Below, piece after piece: positions 25,730 to 32,612 of a stretch of 32,612 nucleotides of DNA. Position 1 is the first letter of the stretch. The number at the start of each line of letters is the position of its first letter. This DNA is from an uncultured Gammaproteobacteria bacterium (GTDB lineage: Bacteria > Pseudomonadota > Gammaproteobacteria > UBA4575): positions 1 to 32,612 of the forward strand of contig CALJEX010000027.1 in NCBI GenBank assembly GCA_938074525.1, given 5' to 3'. The notes under the pieces were generated by a model that was not told the origin of the DNA, searched no databases, and saw nothing but the letters and a program-made list of their open reading frames with translations. Position numbers and translations under genes: made by a program.

Positions 25730-26425
25730 ATGCCAACTCAGCACAGCACCATTAATAGCGATATCGAATTCGTTCCTATGGGGAATCGTTTCCGCGGCTT
25801 TTGCCCGGTGGTAATTGATGTGGAAACAGGCGGTTTCAACGCACAAACTGATGCATTATTAGAAGTGGCTGCGATTATTTTAGGCATAGACGCTAACGGC
25901 GTTCTTCATTGCAAAGAGTCTCACAGCATCCATGTTCAGCCGTTTGAAGGGGCTAATATGGAACCCGCGTCACTAGAAGTGAACGGTATAGATCCTTTTC
26001 ACCCTCTACGCATCGCCTCACCTGAGGGCGAGGCACTAAAAGCAATTTTCAAACATGTTCGTAAAGCATCCAAGGAAAATATATGTAAGCGCGCGATTCT
26101 GGTTGGGCACAATGCTTTTTTTGATTTGAATTTTTTAAACGCAACTGTCAATCGAGCCAATGTAAAAAATAATCCTTTCCACCCATTCAGTTGTTTTGAC
26201 ACGGTCAGCTTAGGCGCCATGGCTTATGGGCAAACAGTATTATCTAGAATTGCTCAAGTATCAGGACTCCCCTGGAACAACGACGAAGCCCACTCAGCGC
26301 TCTATGATGCGCGCATGACCGCAGAAATATTTTGCAAAATACTAAACACTTGGAACGATAAAGTAGAAAATATAATTCCAACATCTAACCCGGCGCTGAT
26401 TATTGAAGATCAAGAACAAGAATAA
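25730..26425 (+). CDS. rnt: Ribonuclease T
   Basis: 3'-5' exoribonuclease that trims the CCA ends of tRNA and matures 5S and 23S rRNA. 231 residues. DEDDh residues are visible: Asp30 and Glu32 in VVIDVETGGFN, Asp132 in GHNAFFDLNFL, His188 and Asp193 in AHSALYDARMTAEIF. The RNase T-like feature FDTVSLGAMAYGQTVLSRI is present. Divergent from argG. Downstream efpL is 119 bases away with its own likely promoter. A short unrelated C-terminal tail follows the domain. Confidence 0.95.
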   Translation: MPTQHSTINSDIEFVPMGNRFRGFCPVVIDVETGGFNAQTDALLEVAAIILGIDANGVLHCKESHSIHVQPFEGANMEPASLEVNGIDPFHPLRIASPEGEALKAIFKHVRKASKENICKRAILVGHNAFFDLNFLNATVNRANVKNNPFHPFSCFDTVSLGAMAYGQTVLSRIAQVSGLPWNNDEAHSALYDARMTAEIFCKILNTWNDKVENIIPTSNPALIIEDQEQE

Positions 26426-26474
26426 ATTATAGTCATCAGATTCAAATCTCTGCTTTATCAAAACAGACTCATCA

Positions 26475-26503
26475 TTGATATCTTAGCTAGGTCATTTTAT
26501 CTT
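26475..26503 (+). promoter_or_regulatory. Likely sigma-70 promoter of efpL
   Basis: TTGATA (26475-26480) and TATCTT (26498-26503) are separated by 17 bases, matching the consensus at 5 and 4 of 6 positions. The predicted leader is about 35 bases. Moderate call. Confidence 0.45.
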
Positions 26504-26544
26504 TAACCATTCATCCATCATCAAGCAACATACCAGAGACGCAA

Positions 26545-27111
26545 ATGCCTAAAGCCAGTGAACTTAAACGAGGAATGGTGATTGATATTAATAGCATTCC
26601 GCACGCTGTTAAAAACGTAGAAGCAAAAAGCCCTTCTTCTCGCGGCGCGACAACACTGTATAAAATTCGTTTTAAGAATCTTAAAACAGGACAAAAGCTG
26701 GATGAATCTTACAAGAGTGACGACCTATTAAAAGAAGCCGATTGCATCCGTGTACCGGTACAGTATTCATATACTGACGGCAACAACGTCATTCTAATGA
26801 ATACCGATGATTATTCTCAATACGAAGTAAGTCTGGAAGACATTGAAGATCTAATGACCTATGTCACAGAAGGCTTGGAAGGTCTCACCGCATTAATCAT
26901 GGATGGAGTACTACTTAGTGTCGAATTACCACAATCAGTTGATTTAGAAATTATTGACACTGCTCCAGGAATAAAAGGTGCAACCGCAGCAAGCAGAACT
27001 AAGCCGGCCACTTTAAGTACTGGATTAGAAGTTCAAGTGCCTGAATATATTGAAACGGGTGAAATAATAAAAGTAAATACTGGAACCGGAAAGTTTATGT
27101 CTCGTGCATAA
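26545..27111 (+). CDS. efpL: Elongation factor P-like protein EfpL (YeiP)
   Basis: EF-P paralogue that binds stalled ribosomes and helps peptide-bond formation at proline and related motifs. 188 residues in three beta-barrel domains. The tip loop of domain I reads KSPSSRGATTLYK with Arg33, as in YeiP/EfpL, in place of the modified-Lys loop of EF-P. The C-terminal part DLEIIDTAPGIKGATAASR and KPATLSTGLEVQVPEYIETG is diagnostic for the family. Only a weak ribosome site is present. It converges with grxD across a shared hairpin. Confidence 0.95.
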   Translation: MPKASELKRGMVIDINSIPHAVKNVEAKSPSSRGATTLYKIRFKNLKTGQKLDESYKSDDLLKEADCIRVPVQYSYTDGNNVILMNTDDYSQYEVSLEDIEDLMTYVTEGLEGLTALIMDGVLLSVELPQSVDLEIIDTAPGIKGATAASRTKPATLSTGLEVQVPEYIETGEIIKVNTGTGKFMSRA

Positions 27112-27126
27112 TAAAAGCTTTAACAA

Positions 27127-27156
27127 TATTGGGCAGAACTAAACTTCTACCCAATA
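27127..27156. terminator. Probable bidirectional terminator between efpL and grxD
   Basis: TATTGGG-C-AGAA and TTCT-A-CCCAATA pair with one mismatch around a CTAAAC loop, lying between two convergent genes. T-tracts are weak on both strands (better on the minus side, where CTTTTATT follows after about 10 bases). Confidence 0.5.
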
Positions 27157-27169
27157 CTTATGACGTTAC

Positions 27170-27487
27170 TTACTTAGCAACCGCCTGCTTAATCATTTCC
27201 TGCAATTCACCTTTCTCAGCCATCTCTAGTGTGATGTCACATCCACCAATTAATTCTCCGTTGATATACACCTGCGGAAACGTTGGCCAATCAGCATAAC
27301 GTGGAAGATTTTGAAAAATCTCAGGGTCCATCAAAATATTCACATAAGCAAACTCATGACCGCATTTTTTTAACACTTCTGCTGTGCGCATTGAAAAACC
27401 ACACTGCGGCATTTGAGGGGTTCCCTTCATATATATGATGACCGGGTTTGATTCGACCTGCTCTTTGATTCTGTCTAACACATCCAT
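27170..27487 (-). CDS. grxD: Monothiol glutaredoxin, Grx4 type
   Basis: CGFS-type glutaredoxin that carries and delivers [2Fe-2S] clusters with glutathione. 105 residues. The active site CGFS is at 29-32 (Cys29), preceded by YMKGTPQMPQ. WPTFPQVYINGELIGGCDI binds glutathione. GAGGAT lies about 8 bases before the ATG. It is the last of three minus-strand genes (hyuB, amidotransferase, grxD), 75 bases after the amidotransferase, so it may have its own promoter. Confidence 0.96.
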   Translation of the reverse strand: MDVLDRIKEQVESNPVIIYMKGTPQMPQCGFSMRTAEVLKKCGHEFAYVNILMDPEIFQNLPRYADWPTFPQVYINGELIGGCDITLEMAEKGELQEMIKQAVAK

Positions 27488-27562
27488 ACTGGTATCCTCT
27501 AAATATAAATAATCCGTGCTGAATTTTTAAACATTTTATGCTGCTAACAAGCCACTGACTAC

Positions 27563-29350
27563 CTATCGTGAGGGATACCCAGCACCATCAACATTGGCTT
27601 GCAGCCATTGTTCTAATAACGCCATATGCCAGACTTTGCTGCCTTGTAAGCGGGTATGATATTGATCCGGCGCAGCTAACAATTTATCCACATATTCACG
27701 CGAAAATAGGCCACGCTGGATACACGTATCCGACATTAAAGTATCGCGCACCATTTCCAAGAAATCGCCGCGTACATACTTCAATGCCGGCATGGGAAAA
27801 TATCCTTTAGGTCGATCAATCACTGAATCCGGAATCAATCCGCGAGCAATTTTCTTAAGCGCAAATTTGCCATCATCTTGCAATTTCATTTCAGGTGGCA
27901 TTTGCATCGCCAACTCAACTAATTCGTGATCCAAGAAAGGGACTCGCGCCTCCAAACCCCAAGCCATAGTCATGCTGTCCACTCTCTTAACTGGGTCGTC
28001 AACAATTAGCGTAGTAGTATCAAACTGAAGCACCGCATCTATAAATGTATCAGAATCACTTTTTTCTAGCGCTTCACTAACTAACTGACTCGTGAAATCT
28101 TGTTGGACATAATTAGCATTAACCGTTTTTGCGTATTCATCAAAATCACGATCAAAATAAAATGAAGAAAATCGGTCTATATAACTACCTTTTGCAGCAT
28201 GCATTTTTGGGTACCAGAAATAGCCAGCAAACACCTCATCGGCACCCTGTCCTGACTGCACGACTTTTATATCTTGACTAACTTGCTCAGCTAACAAATA
28301 GAAAGCCACTGCATCTTGCGCCACCATCGGTTCAGGCATACATCGAATCGCTTCTGGCAGTCTCGTTAACACTTGATCATTAGCAATATGAAACCGATTA
28401 TGTTTTGTTGAAAAGTGCTCGACTACCGCATCAGAATATTCAAACTCATTGCCACTTTCTTCTGGTTGATCTTCAAAGCCGACAGAATAAGTATTCACTT
28501 CACCATGTTTTTGCGCCAACAATCCAACCAATAAACTAGAATCCAAACCACCCGACAACAACACACCGACGGGCACATCAGCAATTTCTAATCGACGATC
28601 GACTGCCAATTGCAATGCTCGCTGAATCTCTTCAATCCACTCTTGCTCATCTCTTTTCTCGGTTCGACGCGCAGACAATTTCCAGTAAGCCTTCGGCTCA
28701 CTGACTCCATTTGCATCTACCCACATAAAATGACCTGGGGGCAACTTGCGGATGCCTTTTAATATTGTTCTTGGTGCAGGCACAACTGCATGTAAAGTAA
28801 ATTGATGCTGTAGCGCTTGTGTATCAATCTCAGTATCAATATTACCTGTGGCTAGTAACGCTTGTGTATTTGAAGCGAATAAAAAAGACTCGCTAGTCTG
28901 ACTATAATAAAAAGGTTTAATCCCAAGACGGTCGCGCGCAATAAATAATTTTTGTTTGCGCTCATCCCAAATTGCAAAAGCAAACATACCGATTAATTTT
29001 TCAACGCATTGCTCACCCCAAACCTCATAGGCTTTTAAGATAACCTCAGTATCACCAGACGAAGAAAACTGCACTCCTTGTGCTCGCAATTGTTTACGCA
29101 ACTGAGGGTAATTATAAATTGTGCCATTAAACACAATAGACATAGACTTGTTAGCATTATGCATCGGCTGATGACTCGCAGATGACAAATCAATAATCGA
29201 TAAACGTCTATGCCCCAAACCAATTTGTTTATTAATATAAACACCTTGATCATCTGGACCGCGTCGTTCGAGATACGCAAGCATATTATTAATACGCTGC
29301 TCACTTGGCGACTGGCCACGCCAGCTTAATTCACCACAAATTCCACACAT
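27563..29350 (-). CDS. asnO: Asparagine-synthase-family amidotransferase, N-acetylglutaminylglutamine-type
   Basis: Glutamine-dependent amidotransferase. 595 residues. The N-terminal class II glutaminase domain starts with Cys2 (MCGICGE) and contains RRGPDDQG, GLGHRRLSIIDLS and NGTIYNYPQL. The synthetase domain has the PP-loop SGGLDSS at 266-272 and later GQGADEVFAGY and LEARVPFLDHELVE. The opening MCGICGELSWRG and overall pattern fit the family that makes the osmolyte N-acetylglutaminylglutamine amide (NAGGN). That system normally has a second gene fusing an acetyltransferase to an ATP-grasp ligase; none is seen here. The neighbour is hyuB, 28 bases upstream on the same strand. A plain AsnB is the alternative. 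Confidence 0.8.
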   Translation of the reverse strand: MCGICGELSWRGQSPSEQRINNMLAYLERRGPDDQGVYINKQIGLGHRRLSIIDLSSASHQPMHNANKSMSIVFNGTIYNYPQLRKQLRAQGVQFSSSGDTEVILKAYEVWGEQCVEKLIGMFAFAIWDERKQKLFIARDRLGIKPFYYSQTSESFLFASNTQALLATGNIDTEIDTQALQHQFTLHAVVPAPRTILKGIRKLPPGHFMWVDANGVSEPKAYWKLSARRTEKRDEQEWIEEIQRALQLAVDRRLEIADVPVGVLLSGGLDSSLLVGLLAQKHGEVNTYSVGFEDQPEESGNEFEYSDAVVEHFSTKHNRFHIANDQVLTRLPEAIRCMPEPMVAQDAVAFYLLAEQVSQDIKVVQSGQGADEVFAGYFWYPKMHAAKGSYIDRFSSFYFDRDFDEYAKTVNANYVQQDFTSQLVSEALEKSDSDTFIDAVLQFDTTTLIVDDPVKRVDSMTMAWGLEARVPFLDHELVELAMQMPPEMKLQDDGKFALKKIARGLIPDSVIDRPKGYFPMPALKYVRGDFLEMVRDTLMSDTCIQRGLFSREYVDKLLAAPDQYHTRLQGSKVWHMALLEQWLQANVDGAGYPSR

Positions 29351-29378
29351 ATTTTATTTTTATTTAGTTGTTAGCGAC

Positions 29379-30920
29379 TCAATCAGCTAAACCAAAAGCA
29401 CCACCGCCAGGTGTTTCAAGCCGCACTCGATCACCGGCTTTGACCGAAAGAGAAACCTTGCCATCGATACACTTATCATTTAAAAAATTCCGTCCAGCTT
29501 TACCAGGCTCACCACCATCAAGCCCATACGGCGCATGTGTTCTGCGTTCACTAAGAATAGTGACTCTCGCCTCCTGCAAAAACTCAAACTCACGGATAAT
29601 TCCACAACCTCCGTTTTGCCGACCATGACCTCCAGACGCTTGTCGAACTTCGTAACGACTCACCCTCAACGGATAATTCATTTCTAATACTTCGATGGGT
29701 GTATTTTGCGTATTAGTCATATGTGTCTGCACTGCGTTCAATCCATCACTACTCGCTGTTGCTCCTGCACCCCCACCAATGGTTTCGTAGTAACTCCAAG
29801 CATTTTTACCATGCATACCCATAGCAATATTATTCATCGTACCTTGACTGGCCGCTGGAATTTTATTTGGACAAGCTTGCGCTAATGCAGCAAACAACAC
29901 ATCAACAATTCGCGAGCTAGTTTCCACATTACCTGCGGCAACTGCAGCAGGATAATTCGCATCTAGTAAACTACCTGGAATAGTCTCAATTGAAATAGAA
30001 TCAAATGTGGCTTTACACGAGGGTACGTCATCACTCATTAAACAACGAAACACATAAAACACTGCTGCCGCTGTCACTGCCTTAGGACAATTTATATTGC
30101 CTTGAACCTGCTGCTCTGTTCCAGAAAAATCAACTTGTATGATGCCATTATTAACTGTCACATTTACTTTTATTATGATATCGGCATTGCCCAAGCCATC
30201 ATCATCCATGAAATCAAACGCAGAATACTTCCCATTGGGAATATGCTTCAACTGACTAATAGCCATGGTTCTCGCATAATCAAACATCTGTTTTCTCAAG
30301 TCGTGATATTGCGTCACGCCAAGCTCATCAACTAATGCCTGCAAACGAAATGCTCCATGCAAATTAGCCCCTAACTGCGAACTAAGATCCGCGTAGGTAT
30401 GATTGTTTTGCTGCACTTCAGCAAATAAATTCAAATATAAGTCTTTATCAATCTGACTATTACGCCCCAAATACTGCGGCGATATCACAATCCCCTCTTG
30501 CTCAAGCGAAGAAGAAAGTGGCATAGAGCCAGGTTCATCTGAGCCAATATCTGCATGATGCGCACGATTAGCCACAAACCCAATGCATTCATTATTTGAG
30601 AATACTGGCATTACTAGCGTGACATCCGGCAGATGAGTACCCCCCATATATGGATCGTTAAATATGACAATATCACCTGACCGCCATTCAAACTTATTCA
30701 CGATCTGCTCCATCGCATAAGCCATGCTGCCTAGATGGACCGGAATATGCGCTGCCTGAGCACACATCTGTCCGTGCCTATCGAACATGGCACAAGAATA
30801 GTCTAATCGATCCCGAATATTGGGCGAAAATGCCGCATGACGTAGCTGAGCACCCATTTCCTCACATAATGCATTGATTTTATGAGTAAATAGGCTCAAT
30901 TGGATTGTATTTATAGCCAT
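29379..30920 (-). CDS. hyuB: Hydantoinase B / oxoprolinase family protein without its A partner
   Basis: Member of the HyuB family; with HyuA it opens 5-membered cyclic amides (hydantoins, 5-oxoproline) using ATP. 513 residues, full length for HyuB alone. Signatures are FSPNIRDRLDYSCAMFD, IPVHLGSMAYAM, NDPYMGGTHLPDVTLV, NRAHHADIGSDEPGSMP, GGGAGATASSDGLNAVQTHM, and a C-terminal TPGGGAFG. No hyuA is next to it: upstream is a divergent microprotein and a PuuD-like gene. The product could work with a HyuA encoded elsewhere, or alone. It is followed after 28 bases by the amidotransferase, so these two are probably co-transcribed. No clear ribosome site. Confidence 0.88.
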   Translation of the reverse strand: MAINTIQLSLFTHKINALCEEMGAQLRHAAFSPNIRDRLDYSCAMFDRHGQMCAQAAHIPVHLGSMAYAMEQIVNKFEWRSGDIVIFNDPYMGGTHLPDVTLVMPVFSNNECIGFVANRAHHADIGSDEPGSMPLSSSLEQEGIVISPQYLGRNSQIDKDLYLNLFAEVQQNNHTYADLSSQLGANLHGAFRLQALVDELGVTQYHDLRKQMFDYARTMAISQLKHIPNGKYSAFDFMDDDGLGNADIIIKVNVTVNNGIIQVDFSGTEQQVQGNINCPKAVTAAAVFYVFRCLMSDDVPSCKATFDSISIETIPGSLLDANYPAAVAAGNVETSSRIVDVLFAALAQACPNKIPAASQGTMNNIAMGMHGKNAWSYYETIGGGAGATASSDGLNAVQTHMTNTQNTPIEVLEMNYPLRVSRYEVRQASGGHGRQNGGCGIIREFEFLQEARVTILSERRTHAPYGLDGGEPGKAGRNFLNDKCIDGKVSLSVKAGDRVRLETPGGGAFGLAD

Positions 30921-30982
30921 CAGGGATTGTTGTTTTTAGAGGTAAAACCTTCTATGGTTTAGCTTGTTCGGTTATAAGGTTT

Positions 30983-31009
30983 TTGCAAGCTTCTACAGGA
31001 CTTTATATT
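30983..31009 (+). promoter_or_regulatory. Weak promoter candidate before the microprotein
   Basis: TTGCAA and TATATT with a 15-base spacer, or TTTGCA with 16, lie about 31 bases before the GTG of the microprotein. The spacer is short, so this is tentative. Confidence 0.3.
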
Positions 31010-31039
31010 TAATAATAACAACCAACTTCGAGGTGCTAC

Positions 31040-31117
31040 GTGAACCCACTTAATTCAGTACTAGGGACTATCATTGCAGGATTTGTCTTATCAATAATAA
31101 TTATGCTAATCGTCTAA
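31040..31117 (+). CDS. 25-residue single-helix membrane microprotein
   Basis: A GTG start with GAGGT about 6 bases before it opens a 25-residue frame ending in TAA. The product begins MNPLNSVLGT and continues IIAGFVLSIIIMLIV: a short polar start and then one continuous membrane helix to the end. Such microproteins (for example CydX-type) often stabilise a larger membrane complex. The next gene, 59 bases on, encodes a PuuD-like four-helix membrane protein with its own ribosome site, so a partner role is plausible but unproven. No family recognised. Gene finders would miss it because of its size and GTG start. Confidence 0.6.
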   Translation: MNPLNSVLGTIIAGFVLSIIIMLIV

Positions 31118-31176
31118 ATCGAACTGCAGCGTATAACGCATAAAATAAATAATCAAAATTTCAGGAGGAATTACTT

Positions 31177-31677
31177 ATGGAACTAAACACATGGTCGCTA
31201 ATGGTTTGGCTACATGTCTTTGCCGGTATTATTTGGATCGGCTTACTTTACTATTTCAATTTCGTTCAAGTACCAGCCGTTGCCGAGGCAGCAGCTGATA
31301 GCGACGGCCCTGGACCAGCCGCGATCAGCAAATATGTTGCACCACGCGCATTAGCTTGGTTTCGCTGGGGCGCATTGGCGACATGGTTAACAGGTGCTGG
31401 CGCTCTGAATTATGTAGGTGGCTTTAGCACACACATGTTTTTCACTAACGGTATCACTGTAATCGGTATCGGTGCGTGGCTAGGCACAATTATGCTTTTC
31501 AACGTTTGGGGCTTAATTTGGCCAAACCAGAAAAAACTACTTGGTATAAAAGAAGCGACCGATGCAGAGAAAGCAACGGCTAAGAAAGTGGCATTTATGG
31601 CATCTCGCACTAATACACTATTATCGATCCCGATGATTATGTGCATGGTTGGCCACGGCCACGGATTGCCTTTCTAA
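31177..31677 (+). CDS. Stand-alone PuuD-like (urate oxidase N-terminal family) membrane protein
   Basis: 166 residues with about four membrane helices (near 7-27, 58-78, 90-112 and 143-158). WLHVFAGIIWIGLLYYFNFV has His13 and the aromatic run typical of the PuuD N-terminal membrane domain; NVWGLIWPNQKKLLG and ASRTNTLLSIPM are further family marks. PuuD proteins carry a cytochrome c domain after this region; here it is missing and the protein ends MVGHGHGLPF, so urate oxidation should not be assumed. His13 and the terminal His residues could bind heme. A strong ribosome site (AGGAGG) precedes the ATG. It is probably co-transcribed with the 25-residue microprotein. Confidence 0.8.
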   Translation: MELNTWSLMVWLHVFAGIIWIGLLYYFNFVQVPAVAEAAADSDGPGPAAISKYVAPRALAWFRWGALATWLTGAGALNYVGGFSTHMFFTNGITVIGIGAWLGTIMLFNVWGLIWPNQKKLLGIKEATDAEKATAKKVAFMASRTNTLLSIPMIMCMVGHGHGLPF

Positions 31678-31689
31678 GCACAGCCTAAA

Positions 31690-31735
31690 GGGCTACTAAA
31701 GCCCGCCAAACAAGCTGGAAATACAGCATGTTTGG
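31690..31735 (+). other. Two consecutive hairpins after the PuuD-like gene
   Basis: GGGCT-ACTAA-AGCCC (31690-31704) is followed at once by CCAAACA-A-GCTG pairing with CAGC-A-TGTTTGG around GAAATA (31706-31735, one A-A mismatch). With the terminator at 31751 they give three stacked stem-loops in about 95 bases after the stop. This may be a structured 3' end or a small RNA. Confidence 0.5.
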
Positions 31736-31750
31736 TAGCATAATTTCACT

Positions 31751-31783
31751 ACGGCAGCGGTATTCCGCTGCCGTTTTTATTTT
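31751..31783 (+). terminator. Rho-independent terminator before argD
   Basis: ACGGCAGCGG-TATT-CCGCTGCCGT makes a perfect 10-base stem, followed by TTTTATTTT. It ends the microprotein/PuuD-like transcript and lies 34 bases before the argD ATG. Confidence 0.9.
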
Positions 31784-31817
31784 ATAAACAATTGAATTTA
31801 TTATTTTGAATACACTT

Positions 31818-32612
31818 ATGTCGACCTATGCCCGCAAAGACATCACCTTCGCTAAAGGCGAAGGCGTATGGTTGTGGGATCAACATGGCGAAAAATATTT
31901 AGATGCTCTATCTGGCATTGCCGTATGCGGACTCGGTCATGCACACCCAAAGATTGCTGAAGTAATTAGCCAACAAGCCAGCACTCTTCTGCACACTTCG
32001 AACATTTATCGTATTAGCACCCAAGAGCAGTTAGGTGATCGACTATGTCAAATCAGCAATATGGATCGTGCTTTCTTCTGCAATTCAGGCGCTGAAGCCA
32101 ATGAGGCGGCTATTAAACTAGCGCGCTTGCATGGCAATAAACAGAACATTGAAACACCTACTATTATCGTATGCGAAAATAGTTTCCACGGTCGCACCTT
32201 GGCAACATTAACCGCGACTGGCAATCGAAAAGCTCATGCTGGCTTCGAACCGTTAGTAGCAGGATTTATACGTGCACCATTTGGTGATAGTGAAACAATT
32301 GCTGAGATCTGCAAAAATAATTCAAATGTGTGCGCTATTTTGGTAGAGCCCATTCAAGGTGAAGGCGGAATACACATTCCTAGCAACACTTATTTGCAAG
32401 AGTTACGCAAAATTTGTGATCAATATAATCTGTTATTAATGCTTGATGAAGTACAGACCGGCAACGGACGTACAGGCAAGTGGTTTGCTTGCCACCATCA
32501 GCAAGTCCTTCCTGATGTGATGACAACCGCAAAAGGATTAGGCAACGGTATGCCAATTGGTGCTTGTTTAGCGCGTGGTGCGGCAGCGGAATTATTTGGT
32601 CCAGGCTCTCAT
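31818..32612 (+). CDS. argD: Acetylornithine aminotransferase (3' end cut by window edge)
   Basis: PLP enzyme converting N-acetylglutamate semialdehyde to N-acetylornithine in arginine synthesis; many ArgD also act on succinyldiaminopimelate for lysine. The first 265 codons are present. The start MSTYARKDITFAKGEGVWLW is typical. Further marks: GIAVCGLGHAHP, NSGAEANEAAIKLAR, FHGRTLATL, EPIQGEGG, LDEVQTGNGRTGK with the PLP Asp, and TTAKGLGNGMPIGA with the Schiff-base Lys. No strong ribosome site is seen. Two TGAAT half-sites at 31793 and 31807 could be part of an ArgR region but do not form a good ARG box. The strong terminator just upstream implies its own promoter in the 34-base gap or read-through. 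Confidence 0.95.
   Translation, partial: MSTYARKDITFAKGEGVWLWDQHGEKYLDALSGIAVCGLGHAHPKIAEVISQQASTLLHTSNIYRISTQEQLGDRLCQISNMDRAFFCNSGAEANEAAIKLARLHGNKQNIETPTIIVCENSFHGRTLATLTATGNRKAHAGFEPLVAGFIRAPFGDSETIAEICKNNSNVCAILVEPIQGEGGIHIPSNTYLQELRKICDQYNLLLMLDEVQTGNGRTGKWFACHHQQVLPDVMTTAKGLGNGMPIGACLARGAAAELFGPGSH

Noticed and set aside
26431-26452. tRNA T-loop-like sequence (GATTCAAATC)
   Set aside because: No acceptor or anticodon stem can be formed around it, and it directly follows the rnt stop.
31793-31811. Two TGAAT half-sites before argD as an ARG box
   Set aside because: The opposite half-sites (ATTCA) are missing, so they do not make a convincing operator.
1-32612. CRISPR arrays, insertion sequences, integrases, phage genes, toxin-antitoxin pairs
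   Set aside because: No spaced direct repeats, terminal inverted repeats with transposase, or recognisable genes of these types were seen on either strand.

Overview
The window looks like chromosomal DNA of a free-living, AT-rich gammaproteobacterium (about 40% GC by eye). The best evidence is gene content and order: gyrA-serC; mtnA beside mtaD-ubiG-mupP-rmuC-yciK (a Pseudomonas-like order); and yciO-site-2 protease-trpS-scpA-scpB-rluB opposite yciB-yciI-ppiC. EfpL (YeiP), RNase T and MlaA also point to Gammaproteobacteria. I cannot name a genus from the sequence alone. There is no tRNA, rRNA, CRISPR array, insertion sequence, integrase or phage gene.

Layout. 1-3705: end of a polysaccharide locus, with a sugar transferase of the EpsB/XrtA-associated type (cut by the window edge), a TviB-type UDP-HexNAc 6-dehydrogenase and a nucleotide-sugar epimerase. 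3754-7434: gyrA and serC on the minus strand. 7593-13444: mtnA on minus, divergent from a tightly packed plus-strand run mtaD-ubiG-mupP-rmuC-yciK. 13445-15660: a looser accessory patch with the 3' relic of a TonB-dependent receptor, a 66-residue histone H1-like protein, a two-gene operon (a DsrE-fold CPHC protein and an ABM-like protein) preceded by a perfect FNR/Anr box, and a small membrane protein. 15662-20584: the yciO to rluB operon on minus. 20712-22765: yciB, yciI, a parvulin lipoprotein and a 51-residue protein on plus. 22804-25630: argG, mlaA and an uncharacterised zinc-ribbon/PH-like protein on minus. 25730-27111: rnt and efpL. 27170-30920: hyuB, an N-acetylglutaminylglutamine-type amidotransferase and grxD on minus. 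31040-32612: a 25-residue membrane microprotein, a stand-alone PuuD-like membrane domain and the start of argD.

How the genes work together. Most are housekeeping: DNA topology (gyrA), chromosome segregation (scpAB), translation (trpS, efpL, rluB, yciO-like, rnt), serine and arginine synthesis (serC, argG, argD), methylthioadenosine salvage (mtaD, mtnA), ubiquinone synthesis (ubiG), peptidoglycan recycling (mupP) and the outer-membrane lipid barrier (mlaA).

I see no complete unknown multi-gene system. The places most worth a second look are: the 25-residue microprotein in front of the PuuD-like protein; the FNR box placed for class II activation of the DsrE/ABM operon; the amidotransferase paired with a HyuB that lacks HyuA; a YciK with a degenerate catalytic tetrad; the TonB-receptor relic; and a terminator placed just before rluB.
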